A DNA stretch of 64,000 nucleotides. It comes from Pseudomonas mandelii. GTDB lineage: Bacteria > Pseudomonadota > Gammaproteobacteria > Pseudomonadales > Pseudomonadaceae. Location: contig NZ_RCZA01000012.1 of assembly GCF_006438925.1 (NCBI RefSeq), positions 62,001-126,000 of the forward strand. The letters are read 5' to 3'. Shown here in pieces: positions 1 through 8,175 of the stretch (positions are counted from its first letter, which is position 1; each line of letters begins with the position of its first letter). A model generated the notes under the pieces. That model had not been told where the DNA came from, ran no database searches, and worked only from the letters and a program-made list of their open reading frames with translations. A program made the translations under genes and the position numbers.

Positions 1-2
1 GC

Positions 3-20
3 GCGACCTACCGCTTCTGA
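3..20 (+). CDS. Possible C-terminal end of an outer-membrane protein (partial)
   Basis: Only the last five codons and a TGA would lie in the window, reading ATYRF-stop. A terminal phenylalanine after alternating residues is typical of outer-membrane beta-barrels. A bidirectional terminator follows at 61-98, as expected for a plus-strand gene converging on the peroxidase gene. From memory, the matching P. aeruginosa locus has a FadL-type porin beside the peroxidase. Another open frame (2-55) ends nearby, so this is weak. Confidence 0.3.
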   Translation, partial: ATYRF

Positions 21-60
21 TGATTCACGGCGAGTTTGAACCACTCGCCGTTTGAATCAA

Positions 61-98
61 AAAAAGCCCCGCTCTCTTGTACAGAGGCGGGGCTTTTT
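61..98. terminator. Bidirectional intrinsic terminator
   Basis: A GC-rich stem (AAGCCCCGC pairing with GCGGGGCTT) has an A-run on one side and a T-run on the other, so it can work in both directions. It closes the minus-strand peroxidase gene and whatever plus-strand gene ends just before it. Confidence 0.85.
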
Positions 99-110
99 AA
101 TGGGCGCCAA

Positions 111-662
111 TCAGGGTTGCGAGGCCAGGGCTTTCTCTACCGCTGCGATGAACTCAGGATCGTCAGGCTTGGTCAGGCTGGAGAAATTGGCGATCACCGT
201 GCCCTTGCGATCGACCACGTACTTGTAGAAGTTCCACTTCGGCGCGGTGCTCTGCTTGGCGATGATCTTGAACAAGTGAGTCGCGTCATTACCGCGGACT
301 TTCTGCGGTTCAGTCATGGTGAACGTCACGCCGTAGTTCACGTAGCAGACCTTGGCAGTCTCTTCGCCATCCTTGGACTCTTGCTTGAAGTCGTTGGACG
401 GAACACCAATTACTTCCAGCCCCTGATCCTTGTAACGCTGATTCAGCGCCTCAAGGCTTTTGAACTGCGGGGCGAAACCACAGAAGCTCGCGGTATTGAC
501 CACCACCAGCGGTTTGCCAGCGAAGCGCTGGCACAGGTCGATGGATTCCTTGGCGCGCAACTTGGGCAACGAGCCTTGCAAAAGCTCCGGGCATTCGGCG
601 GCTTGAGCCAATCCACTAAACGCTACCAGTAACGCAGGAACTGCGAGCCAACGCATCAGCAT
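111..662 (-). CDS. Glutathione peroxidase family protein, exported
   Basis: This 183-residue protein reduces hydroperoxides using a thiol. It starts with a signal peptide (a hydrophobic run ending SGLAQA, cleavage near residue 18), so it should act in the periplasm. The redox Cys lies in NTASFCGFAPQF at about residue 58, followed by a family-like segment near PSNDFKQ and WNFYKYVVD. Cys replaces selenocysteine, as usual in bacteria. I place the start at 662 because AAGGATG lies about 8 bases upstream; 656 is a second possible ATG. It is downstream of the MFS gene and a 40-residue ORF on the same strand, so it may share their transcript. Confidence 0.9.
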   Translation of the reverse strand: MLMRWLAVPALLVAFSGLAQAAECPELLQGSLPKLRAKESIDLCQRFAGKPLVVVNTASFCGFAPQFKSLEALNQRYKDQGLEVIGVPSNDFKQESKDGEETAKVCYVNYGVTFTMTEPQKVRGNDATHLFKIIAKQSTAPKWNFYKYVVDRKGTVIANFSSLTKPDDPEFIAAVEKALASQP

Positions 663-717
663 GTCGGTGCATCCTTGAGAAATCGTCAAAACCGAAGTTA
701 CTCGCCCTCCTATCCTG

Positions 718-840
718 CTAGCAAGCACCCATGCCCAGCTGCATCAACGCCAGCCCGCCCTGATGCCAGCCCCACCACGACAGGGCCAGCAGCAAGGCGC
801 AGACAGCGACAACAGCGATCCGCGGCCAGAGACTGTTCAT
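718..840 (-). CDS. Small membrane protein, 40 residues, coupled to the MFS gene
   Basis: An uninterrupted frame from ATG at 840 to TAG at 718 encodes 40 residues. A basic N-terminus (MNSLWPRI) is followed by a hydrophobic stretch (VVAVCALLLALSWWGW, residues 10-25) and a short tail ending in Cys. Its ATG overlaps the TGA of the MFS transporter gene in an ATGA junction, the usual arrangement for translational coupling. The topology fits a single-pass inner-membrane peptide. I do not recognise a family. It could be a small partner or stabiliser of the transporter, but that is inferred from position only. Confidence 0.65.
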   Translation of the reverse strand: MNSLWPRIAVVAVCALLLALSWWGWHQGGLALMQLGMGAC

Positions 841-2045
841 ATCGCACTCATCTGGGTTTGCAGGCGCGCCACCGGCTGCTCACGCACCGGCCAGTTCAGG
901 GCTGCAGCCAACAAACTTAAGAGAATCGCCACTTGCCAGATCAAGTCATAGCTCCCGGTTCGGTCGTACACCACCCCGCCCAACCAGCCGCCGAGGAACG
1001 ATCCGAGCTGGTGAAACAGGAAAACAATCCCACCGAGCATGGACAGATTTCGCACGCCGAACAAGGTCGCGACGGTGCCGTTGGTCAAGGGCACGGTCGA
1101 CAGCCACAGGAAGCCCATCGTCATGCCAAACAGGTAAGCGGTGGTCGTCGTGACGGGCGCCCACAGGAACAACCCGATCACCACTGCCCGCAGTAGATAC
1201 AGGCCAGTAAGCAAACGTGGCTTGGACATCCGTCCGCCAAGCCAGCCCGCCGTGTAGGTACCGAAAATATTGAACAGCCCGATCAGCGCCAGCACCGTCG
1301 TACCGACGCTCGCCGGGAGGTGCTGATCCACCAGATAAGCCGGCAAGTGCACGCCGATGAATACCACCTGGAAACCGCAAACAAAAAAGCCAAACGCCAG
1401 CAACCAGAATCCCGAATGGGAACAGGCCTCGCGCAGGGCTTCGGACAGCGTTTGCTCATGACCGAACACCGGTAGCGGCTTGTCCTTGAGCATGCTCACC
1501 AGCGGCACGATCAGTGCCACCAACAAGCCCAAGACCAGCAATGCCGCTGACCAGCCCAGCCAGCCGATCAACCCCAGCGTACCGGGCAACATGGCGAACT
1601 GGCCGAAAGAGCCGGCAGCGCTGGCAATACCCATGCCCATGCTGCGTTTCTCCGGCGGCACTGCGCGGCCGACCACGCCAAGGATCACCGAGAACGAGGT
1701 GCCGGACAGACCGATGCCGATCAACAGGCCGGCACTCAGGGACAAGGTCACGGCGGAATCCGACAGGCCCATGAACACCAGGCCCAATGCATAAAAGACA
1801 CCGCCGACCAACACCACTTTCGCGGCGCCAAAGCGGTCAGCCAGCGCGCCGGTGAATGGCTGCGCCAGGCCCCAGATCAGGTTCTGCAAGGCAATGGCGA
1901 AGGCAAACGTCTCACGCCCCCAGCCGAACTCGGCACTCATCGGTGCCAGAAACAGCCCGAAGCCGTGTCTTACGCCCAAGGACAACGCGAGAATCAGCGC
2001 ACTCCCCAACAAAACCCAACCACACGTACGCCACATCGATGTCAT
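837..2045 (-). CDS. MFS transporter
   Basis: This is a 402-residue major facilitator superfamily permease with about 12 hydrophobic segments, probably an inner-membrane proton-coupled exporter or carboxylate-type carrier. The conserved loop between helices 2 and 3 is visible as GALADRFGAAK (residues 66-76). The substrate cannot be told from sequence. The start at 2045 (MTSMWR) is preceded by GGGGAA six bases upstream. An 18-base perfect palindrome just beyond that (2060-2077) has the same core as one at the adjacent marR-type gene, so that regulator probably controls this gene. A 40-residue ORF is coupled to its stop codon. Confidence 0.9.
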   Translation of the reverse strand: MTSMWRTCGWVLLGSALILALSLGVRHGFGLFLAPMSAEFGWGRETFAFAIALQNLIWGLAQPFTGALADRFGAAKVVLVGGVFYALGLVFMGLSDSAVTLSLSAGLLIGIGLSGTSFSVILGVVGRAVPPEKRSMGMGIASAAGSFGQFAMLPGTLGLIGWLGWSAALLVLGLLVALIVPLVSMLKDKPLPVFGHEQTLSEALREACSHSGFWLLAFGFFVCGFQVVFIGVHLPAYLVDQHLPASVGTTVLALIGLFNIFGTYTAGWLGGRMSKPRLLTGLYLLRAVVIGLFLWAPVTTTTAYLFGMTMGFLWLSTVPLTNGTVATLFGVRNLSMLGGIVFLFHQLGSFLGGWLGGVVYDRTGSYDLIWQVAILLSLLAAALNWPVREQPVARLQTQMSAI

Positions 2046-2059
2046 TCTTATTCCCCGGT

Positions 2060-2077
2060 AGCGGGTATATACCCGCT
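2060..2077. promoter_or_regulatory. Palindromic operator before the MFS gene
   Basis: AGCGGGTATATACCCGCT is a perfect 18-base palindrome lying 15 bases upstream of the MFS start codon. Its centre TATATA could be the -10 box. The same core recurs at 2506-2521 beside marR, which suggests both are binding sites of the MarR protein. Confidence 0.75.
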
Positions 2078-2097
2078 TAAGATCGGAAAAACCGGCA

Positions 2098-2502
2098 TCA
2101 CGCCAGTTCGTCCAGCAGTCGCAGCAAGGTTTCGCGTTTCTCGGCACCCAGACGGTCAATCAACCGCTGTTGCGCCGCTTCCCAGGCTGGCAAGGCGGCT
2201 TTCAGGCGCTCAGTACCCGCCTCGGTGAGCATGACGATGCGGTTACGCATGTCTTCGCCCTCAACCAGCATCAGCAGGCCTTCGCCTTCCAGCACCCGCA
2301 GATTGCGCCCCAAGGTGCTGCGATCCAGCCCCATGGCCTCGGCCAACGTGGAAATACTCGGTTTATCCAGACGCTGCAGATTACACAGCAGAGAATACTG
2401 GGCAACGTTGATCCCGAAGCCGTCGAGAGCGCCGTCGTAATGCCTGCTGACGCCACGGGCGGCGCGACGCAGGTTGATGCATAAACATTGGGAGTCGAGC
2501 AT
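2098..2502 (-). CDS. MarR family transcriptional regulator
   Basis: This 134-residue winged-helix repressor is of the MarR type. The recognition region is LAEAMGLDRSTLGRNLRVLE (about residues 50-70) and the wing follows around GEDMRNRIVMLTEAG. The start at 2502 (MLDSQC) is chosen because longer frames run through the operator and a REP sequence. The start codon is only three bases from the operator at 2506-2521, whose TATATA looks like the -10, and there is no Shine-Dalgarno, so the mRNA is probably leaderless. It sits upstream of the MFS gene and probably represses both, with a small ligand lifting repression. Confidence 0.9.
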   Translation of the reverse strand: MLDSQCLCINLRRAARGVSRHYDGALDGFGINVAQYSLLCNLQRLDKPSISTLAEAMGLDRSTLGRNLRVLEGEGLLMLVEGEDMRNRIVMLTEAGTERLKAALPAWEAAQQRLIDRLGAEKRETLLRLLDELA

Positions 2503-2505
2503 GGT

Positions 2506-2521
2506 GCGTGTATATACCCGC
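2506..2521. promoter_or_regulatory. Operator overlapping the marR promoter
   Basis: GCGTGTATATACCCGC is a 16-base near-palindrome with one mismatched pair, sharing the GGGTATATACCC core with the site at 2060-2077. TATATA (2511-2516) preceded by TTGATT 15 bases away looks like a sigma-70 promoter reading into marR. Binding here would give autorepression. Confidence 0.7.
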
Positions 2522-2578
2522 GGTTGTGTTAAATCAAGTTTCAGAGGGATTTTAACCAGAGACTGGAAGTGTCTGGTA

Positions 2579-2686
2579 GGTCGCCTTCGCGAGCAGGCTC
2601 GCTCCCACAAGGGATCGGCGTTGTACACAAATTCTATATTCACTGGAGATCAAAATGTGGGAGCGAGCCTGCTCGCGAAGAGGCCA
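2579..2686. repeat. REPIN (two inverted REP sequences)
   Basis: Two copies of the GAGC-AGGCTCGCTCCCAC type of REP lie in opposite orientation about 55 bases apart, between marR and cobS. This is the most common repeat class in the window. Confidence 0.85.
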
Positions 2687-2706
2687 GCACATTCGCTACA
2701 TAAGTA

Positions 2707-3438
2707 TCAGGCCAACGCCAACCCCACCAGCACCGCAACCTCCAGCAATTCCAGCAACGCCCCCGCCGTATCGCCCGTCGTGCCCCCCAATCGGCGCAGC
2801 ATCACGTGCCGCAGCCAGACAAACACCAACGCCGCCAGCACCACTGCCAATACGCCGCTGAGGCCGGCAATCAAAACGCAAGCCAACGCACTCACCGCCA
2901 ACACCTGCTTGCCCGCCAGACGTGGCAGATGATCGGCCAGCGCTTGCCCCAAGCCGCCGGCGCGCACATAAGGCGTGGCCAGGAACAACCCCAGCATCGC
3001 GCTGCGCCCGATCAACGGGACAATGATCAGGACAACGGCGTGTTGCTGCTCGATCAATGCCAGCAACGCGGCGAATTTGAGCAGCAACACCAGCACCAGC
3101 GTCACGACCGCGATCGGCCCGCTGCGCGGGTCCTTCATGATCGTCAACGTGCGCTCGCGGTCGCCAAATCCACCGAGCCACGCATCGGCGCTATCAGCCA
3201 GGCCATCCAGGTGCAAAGCACCGCTAAGCAATACCCAAACCGTCAGCAACAGCGCTGCGTGAAGCAACAACGGGGTGCCGAGCAACAACCCGTTGAACGC
3301 CCACAAAATCCCGCCGAACAGCAGGCCAACCAGCGGATAAAACAGCAGCGACCGCCCCAACTCCTGTGGTTCCGGCATGCCCGGCAGACGAATCGGCAGG
3401 CTGCTCAAAAATTGCAGGGCGATCCAGAACGGCAACAT
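2707..3438 (-). CDS. cobS: Adenosylcobinamide-GDP ribazoletransferase (cobalamin synthase)
   Basis: CobS (also called CobV) joins adenosylcobinamide-GDP to alpha-ribazole (or its phosphate), the last assembly step of the nucleotide loop, at the inner membrane. The 243 residues are of normal length and contain about six hydrophobic segments. The family signature GALHLDGLADSADAWLGG lies at about residues 72-90, with the acidic residues expected to bind metal. It is the last gene of the cobalamin operon, two bases after cobC. A REPIN follows it instead of a clear terminator. Confidence 0.95.
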   Translation of the reverse strand: MLPFWIALQFLSSLPIRLPGMPEPQELGRSLLFYPLVGLLFGGILWAFNGLLLGTPLLLHAALLLTVWVLLSGALHLDGLADSADAWLGGFGDRERTLTIMKDPRSGPIAVVTLVLVLLLKFAALLALIEQQHAVVLIIVPLIGRSAMLGLFLATPYVRAGGLGQALADHLPRLAGKQVLAVSALACVLIAGLSGVLAVVLAALVFVWLRHVMLRRLGGTTGDTAGALLELLEVAVLVGLALA

Positions 3439-3440
3439 GG

Positions 3441-4016
3441 TCAGATCGCTTCCTTTAACAACAGGCCGGATTCGACCGTCAGCGAAAACAACGCGCCATG
3501 CCCGACTTCGACGTTGAGCAACTGCTCACGAGGCAATCCCCGCGCCTGAGCCAGCAACAAGCGCATCACCCCGCCGTGACTGATCAGCAACACCTGCTCG
3601 CCCGCGTAGGCGGCTTGCAAGCGCTCAACGGCCGCCAACACTCGCGTCGAAAAGCCCACCACCGGCTCACCCTGAGGCGGCGTAAACGAATAAGGATCAG
3701 CCCAGAACAATCCCAACGCCTCGGCATCGGTTTCCATCAACGCGGCGGCGCTCTGCCCTTCCCAGGCGCCGAAGTGCAGCTCCTGGAGGTCTTTATCCAA
3801 CAGCACCGGCAAACCCAACTGTGCGCCGAGTTCTTCGGCGAACCGCGCGCACCGCTGCAACGGCGAGCTGACCAATCGATCCCAAGGCCCCTGCTCGACC
3901 ACCGCCGCGCGCATCTGCGCCCAGCCTTTTTCAGTCAGCGCATCGTCAAGGCTGCCGCGCAAACCGCCGCCGAGTTCCGTTTCACCGTGGCGCAACAGGT
4001 CCAGGCGCAAGGTCAT
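3441..4016 (-). CDS. cobC: Histidine phosphatase, likely alpha-ribazole-5'-phosphate phosphatase
   Basis: This 191-residue phosphoglycerate-mutase-fold protein has the catalytic RHG at residues 8-10 (LLRHGETELG), the second catalytic His in ISHGGVMRLLL near residue 145, and the acid around LQELHFGAWEG. In this setting it should remove the 5'-phosphate from alpha-ribazole phosphate or the cobalamin phosphate. The start at 4016 overlaps the cobT stop in an ATGA junction. A longer frame upstream is only the antisense reading of cobT. Substrate is inferred from the operon, as the fold is shared by many phosphatases. Confidence 0.9.
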   Translation of the reverse strand: MTLRLDLLRHGETELGGGLRGSLDDALTEKGWAQMRAAVVEQGPWDRLVSSPLQRCARFAEELGAQLGLPVLLDKDLQELHFGAWEGQSAAALMETDAEALGLFWADPYSFTPPQGEPVVGFSTRVLAAVERLQAAYAGEQVLLISHGGVMRLLLAQARGLPREQLLNVEVGHGALFSLTVESGLLLKEAI

Positions 4017-5068
4017 GCCGGACGATCCGCCACGGCAGCCTCGGCGAAGGTCGCCATCTGCCCGTGAAGGTCGCAGGCCAGACGCAGCAACGGCACAGCC
4101 AACGCGGCGCCACTGCCCTCGCCCAGACGCAGGCCGAGGTCCAGCAGCGGTTCGGCGTTCAGGGTTTCCAGTACATGACGATGACCCGGCTCGGCGCCGC
4201 GATGACCGAACAACAGCCACTGACGGCATTCAGGATTCAAGCGCACCGCCACCAACGCCGCGACGCTGCAAATAAAACCGTCCACCAGCACCGCGACGCC
4301 TGCCTGAGCACACGCCAGATACGCGCCGACCAGTGCCGCGATTTCAAAACCGCCGAGGTTGAACAGCGTTTGCAGCGCATCGCCACGCTGAGCGCTGTGC
4401 AATGCCAAAGCGCGCTCGATAACCTGGGCTTTATGACTCACACCCGCCGCGTTCAGACCCGTACCCGGCCCGGCCAGATGCACCACCGGGCAATCGAGCA
4501 AGGCACAGGCCAACGCGCTGGCCGCGGTAGTGTTGCCGATGCCCATCTCGCCACCGATAAACAACTGCGCACCCGCCGCGATGGCGCGCTGCACGCTGTC
4601 GCGGCCGGCCTGCAAAGCGAGTTCGCCCTGAGCCGGGGTCATCGCCGCCCCCTCGACGAAATTCGCCGTGCCCGGGCCGATGTTCAAGTGACGCACGCCC
4701 GGCAAATTCAACGACGGCGTCACCGTGCCGAGGTCGACGACTTCCAGGGAGGCCCCGAGTTGCCGCGCCAACACGCTGATCGCCGCCCCGCCGCTGACGA
4801 AGTTGTGCAGCATCTGCCCGGTGACTTCCTGGGGAAATGCCGACACCCCTTCAGCGACCACGCCATGGTCACCGGCAAAAATCGCGATCCACAGCTGATC
4901 CAGTCTCGGCTTGACCTGCCCCTGCAGCCCGGCCAATTGCACGGCCACCGACTCAAGCCGACCGAGGGAGCCGGCCGGTTTGGTCAGTTGTTGTTGACGG
5001 GCCTGCGCCTGCTCGACCGCTTGAGCATCGATCGGCTTGCAGGGGTTCAGCCACCAGGATTGAGTCAT
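4013..5068 (-). CDS. cobT: Nicotinate-nucleotide--dimethylbenzimidazole phosphoribosyltransferase
   Basis: CobT (CobU in older Pseudomonas naming) makes alpha-ribazole phosphate from dimethylbenzimidazole and nicotinate mononucleotide. The 351 residues are of standard length. Visible motifs are KPAGSLGRLE near residue 30, AGDHGVVAEGVSAFPQ near 80, GEMGIGNTTAASAL near 173 and LRLGEGSGAALAVPLL near 315, the last containing the catalytic Glu of the family. The start at 5068 overlaps the cobU stop (ATGA). Its benzimidazole substrate is presumably supplied by bluB in the same operon. Confidence 0.96.
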   Translation of the reverse strand: MTQSWWLNPCKPIDAQAVEQAQARQQQLTKPAGSLGRLESVAVQLAGLQGQVKPRLDQLWIAIFAGDHGVVAEGVSAFPQEVTGQMLHNFVSGGAAISVLARQLGASLEVVDLGTVTPSLNLPGVRHLNIGPGTANFVEGAAMTPAQGELALQAGRDSVQRAIAAGAQLFIGGEMGIGNTTAASALACALLDCPVVHLAGPGTGLNAAGVSHKAQVIERALALHSAQRGDALQTLFNLGGFEIAALVGAYLACAQAGVAVLVDGFICSVAALVAVRLNPECRQWLLFGHRGAEPGHRHVLETLNAEPLLDLGLRLGEGSGAALAVPLLRLACDLHGQMATFAEAAVADRPA

Positions 5069-5586
5069 AACGCAGTTCCTTTCAAAGTCAGGGGCAGACC
5101 GGCGACGGTCAGGACGACGCGCTGGCAGCGCTCGGCCAACGCTTGATGCAGCCAACCGGCTTCATCGACATAGCGGCGAGTCAATTCGCCCAGCGGTACG
5201 ACACCCATTCCGGTCTCGTTGCTGACAAAAATAATTTCACCCGGCAACGACGCCAGGCAGTCCAACAGCGCATCACGCTCGGCCGACAGACGCTCGGTGT
5301 CGTCGAGCATCAGCAGATTGGTCATCCACAACGTCAGGCAATCCACCAGCAGGCAACGATCGGCACTGGCGGTTTCGCGCAGGGTGCGAGCGAGTTGCAG
5401 AGGTTCTTCGATCAACGCCCATTCGGCCGGACGACGGGCGCGGTGATGGGCCACCCGCTCGTTCATTTCACCGTCGAGGGGTTGGCTGGTGGCGATGTAC
5501 GTCACTGCCAGACCGCTGTCGGAGGCGAGTTTTTCAGCCAGACGGCTTTTACCGGAACGGGCGCCGCCGAGGATCAGTTGCAGCAT
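5065..5586 (-). CDS. cobU: Adenosylcobinamide kinase / adenosylcobinamide-phosphate guanylyltransferase
   Basis: This bifunctional enzyme (CobP in Pseudomonas) phosphorylates adenosylcobinamide and then transfers GMP to it. The P-loop GGARSGKS is at residues 7-14, and the His expected to carry GMP lies in VAHHRARRP near residue 46. The protein has 173 residues with the start at 5586, where AAAGG is 8 bases upstream; the ATG at 5592 sits too close to that sequence. It follows cobQ after a 148-base gap filled by a REPIN, the only sizeable gap in the operon. Confidence 0.95.
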   Translation of the reverse strand: MLQLILGGARSGKSRLAEKLASDSGLAVTYIATSQPLDGEMNERVAHHRARRPAEWALIEEPLQLARTLRETASADRCLLVDCLTLWMTNLLMLDDTERLSAERDALLDCLASLPGEIIFVSNETGMGVVPLGELTRRYVDEAGWLHQALAERCQRVVLTVAGLPLTLKGTAL

Positions 5587-5620
5587 GTTCATAACCTTTT
5601 AATTGGCGGTGTGGCGACGG

Positions 5621-5723
5621 GCCTCATCGCGAGCAAGCTCGCTCCCACAAGGATCGAGGTTGTTTACAGATTTTTGATCCATACACGGAACCTGTGGGAG
5701 CGAGCCTGCTCGCGAAGAGGCCG
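5621..5723. repeat. REPIN inside the cobalamin operon
   Basis: Two inverted REP cores (GAGCAAGCTCGCTCCCAC and GGGAGCGAGCCTGCTCGCGA) occupy the gap between cobQ and cobU. In an otherwise overlapping operon this is the point where an insertion separated neighbours, and it could affect mRNA stability or expression ratio. Confidence 0.85.
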
Positions 5724-5734
5724 GCACAGCCACC

Positions 5735-7186
5735 TCAAATCCCACAGAGCTCACGCAGCAGTGAAGTGTCCAAATGCTTCTCCACCAGATCCGCCAGCCG
5801 CTCGATATCGCGCTCACGCAACGCGTGATAATCCACTTCCTGCACAGCCTGCAAACCTGCCCAGCGCAACAGCGCACTGCACGCCGCCGGCGATTCAAAC
5901 AGCCCATGCAGATAGGTGCCGAATATCTGCCCGTCCACACTTTGCGCACCATCGCAGCGACCGTCATCCAGCTGCACCGCGGCGTTTTCCAGCGCCGGTC
6001 CGGTGGTCACGCCGGCATGAATTTCATAGCCGCTGACCGGCGCGTCTTCGAGCGCCAGACGCCCGCGCACATTGCGCAATTGCTTCTCTTCTTCGAGCTG
6101 GGTTTCGAACGCCAGCAAGCCCAAACCGGCGCTGGAACCCGGTGCGCCTTCGAGGCCCAGCGGGTCGTGTACCTGCTCGCCGAGCATTTGCAGACCACCG
6201 CAAATGCCCAGCACTTTGCCGCCATAACGCAGATGACGACTGATCGCGGTGTCCCAGCCATTGGCGCGCAGATACGCCAGGTCGCTGCGCACGCTTTTCG
6301 AGCCAGGGAGAATAATCAGGTCGGCCGGTGGAATCGCCTGACCGGGGCCGACAAATTGCAGATCCACCTGCGGATGCAAGCGCAACGGATCGAAATCGGT
6401 GTGATTGCTGATGCGCGGCAGCACCGGCACCAGCACTTTCAGCACCTGGTCGGCCTTGTCGGTCTGACGCTGATCGATACCATCCTCGGCTTCCAGGTGC
6501 AGGTCCATCACGTAAGGCAGAACGCCGATCACCGGTTTGCCGGTGCGCGCTTCCAGCCAGTCCAGCCCCGGTTGCAGCAAAGCGATATCGCCGCGAAACC
6601 GGTTGATGATGAAGCCTTTGACCCGTGCCTGCTCGCTGGGCGACAGCAGTTCCAGCGTGCCCACCAGATGCGCAAAAACCCCGCCGCGATTGATGTCGGC
6701 GATCAGCACCACCGGACAATCCACCGCTTCGGCAAAACCCATGTTGGCGATGTCACCGGCACGCAGATTGATCTCGGCCGGCGAACCCGCGCCTTCAACC
6801 ATGACCACTGGATAAGCCGCGCTCAGCCGTTCATGAGACGCCAGCACTGCTTGCATGGCGATGGCTTTGTAGTCGTGATACGCGACCGCGTTCATTGTGG
6901 TGACCGCGCGACCATGGATGATCACTTGGGCGCCGGTATCGCTGTTGGGCTTGAGCAGCACCGGGTTCATGTCGGTGTGCGGTTCGAGATGGGCGGCCTG
7001 AGCCTGCACCGCTTGCGCACGACCGATCTCGCCACCGTCGGCGGTCACGGCACTGTTGAGCGCCATGTTCTGTGGTTTGAACGGCACGACGCTCACACCC
7101 TGACGCGTGACCCAGCGGCACAACGCCGTCACCAGCGTGCTTTTACCGGCGTCGGACGTCGTGCCCTGCACCATCAACGTAGTCAT
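5735..7186 (-). CDS. cobQ: Cobyric acid synthase (glutamine-hydrolysing)
   Basis: CobQ amidates adenosyl-cobyrinic acid a,c-diamide at positions b, d, e and g, using ATP and glutamine. The 483 residues split into an N-terminal dethiobiotin-synthetase-like ATP domain (QGTTSDAGKSTLVTALCR, residues 7-24) and a C-terminal class I glutamine amidotransferase domain. The latter has its nucleophile in LGICGGLQMLG near residue 333 and the His in GTYLHGLFES near 430. Its ATG overlaps the cobD stop (ATGA). Confidence 0.97.
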   Translation of the reverse strand: MTTLMVQGTTSDAGKSTLVTALCRWVTRQGVSVVPFKPQNMALNSAVTADGGEIGRAQAVQAQAAHLEPHTDMNPVLLKPNSDTGAQVIIHGRAVTTMNAVAYHDYKAIAMQAVLASHERLSAAYPVVMVEGAGSPAEINLRAGDIANMGFAEAVDCPVVLIADINRGGVFAHLVGTLELLSPSEQARVKGFIINRFRGDIALLQPGLDWLEARTGKPVIGVLPYVMDLHLEAEDGIDQRQTDKADQVLKVLVPVLPRISNHTDFDPLRLHPQVDLQFVGPGQAIPPADLIILPGSKSVRSDLAYLRANGWDTAISRHLRYGGKVLGICGGLQMLGEQVHDPLGLEGAPGSSAGLGLLAFETQLEEEKQLRNVRGRLALEDAPVSGYEIHAGVTTGPALENAAVQLDDGRCDGAQSVDGQIFGTYLHGLFESPAACSALLRWAGLQAVQEVDYHALRERDIERLADLVEKHLDTSLLRELCGI

Positions 7187-8175
7187 TGGATGTCCTTGGA
7201 GAAAGCTTGCAGGGCTTGTTCGAGACGGGCGAAATCCGCGTCATCGGCGGGCAAGCCGAAACGCAGGCTGCTGGTGTGCGTGAACAACCGAAGCAGAATG
7301 CCGTGTCGGGCCATGAACTCATGCAGGGCTTCGGCGTGGTCGGTGATCAGCCATTGAAACAAGGCGCAGCCACCCTGGGGTTTGAAACCGTGGTGCTCAA
7401 GCAGTAGCGCCAGACGTTCACTGGCTTCATCAGCACGAACCCGTTGCCGGGCATGCCCTTCGGTATCCAGCAGGCAGGCCTGACCCAGCACCCGCGTCGG
7501 CCCGCTGACCGCCCACGGTCCCACTTGCTCGGCCAGCAACTTGAGCAACTTGCGCTCAGCCAGCACGAAGCCCAGGCGCACACCGGCCAGGCCGAAAAAC
7601 TTGCCGAAGGAACGCAGCACGATCAACCCGACCTGATTGGCAAAAGGTGCCAGGCTCAGCTGCGGTGTGTTGTCCATGAACGCCTCGTCCACCACCAGCC
7701 AGCCACCACGCTGGGCCAGACGCGAATGCCAGTCGAGCAGCCGACTCGGTGTCAGGCTCAGGCCGGTAGGATTGTTCGGGTTGACCACCACCAGCACGTC
7801 GAGGCTGTCGAGAAAGAAGTCGACTTCCTGCTCCAGCACTTCACGCACGATGTAGCCATTACGGCGCCACGCTTCGGCGTGTTCGGCGTAACACGGCGAG
7901 AGCACGCCGACCTTGCCGGCCCGGCGCAAACGCGGCAGCAACTGGATCGCCATTTGCGAGCCGGCCACCGGCAGCACCTGAGCGGCGCCGTAATAATCAC
8001 AGGCGGCCTGCTCCAGACCGTCATCGGTTTCCGGCAACCGCGCCCAGGCCCGCAACGGAATCTGCGGGACCGGAAACGGCCAGGGCGCGAGGCCGCTGGA
8101 CAGGTCGAGCCAATCGGCGTCGGCGATACCGTAATCGAGCGCCGCCTTGCGTAACCGACCACCGTGCTCAAGCAT
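7183..8175 (-). CDS. cobD: Threonine-phosphate decarboxylase
   Basis: CobD (CobC in the aerobic nomenclature) makes (R)-1-amino-2-propanol phosphate, the linker of the corrin and nucleotide loop, from threonine phosphate. The 330-residue class I/II aminotransferase-fold protein shows NPNNPTG near residue 132 and the PLP-binding Lys in SFGKFFGLAGVRLGF near 190. It overlaps cbiB upstream by 8 bases and cobQ downstream by 4, so the three are probably translated together. Confidence 0.94.
   Translation of the reverse strand: MLEHGGRLRKAALDYGIADADWLDLSSGLAPWPFPVPQIPLRAWARLPETDDGLEQAACDYYGAAQVLPVAGSQMAIQLLPRLRRAGKVGVLSPCYAEHAEAWRRNGYIVREVLEQEVDFFLDSLDVLVVVNPNNPTGLSLTPSRLLDWHSRLAQRGGWLVVDEAFMDNTPQLSLAPFANQVGLIVLRSFGKFFGLAGVRLGFVLAERKLLKLLAEQVGPWAVSGPTRVLGQACLLDTEGHARQRVRADEASERLALLLEHHGFKPQGGCALFQWLITDHAEALHEFMARHGILLRLFTHTSSLRFGLPADDADFARLEQALQAFSKDIQ

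Noticed and set aside
2..55. A plus-strand frame ending EPLAV-stop at the window edge
   Set aside because: Could be a gene end, but the frame ending in Phe at 18-20 fits an outer-membrane protein better. Neither is certain.
5774..7357. A 527-codon open frame on the plus strand
   Set aside because: Antisense to cobQ and part of cobD.
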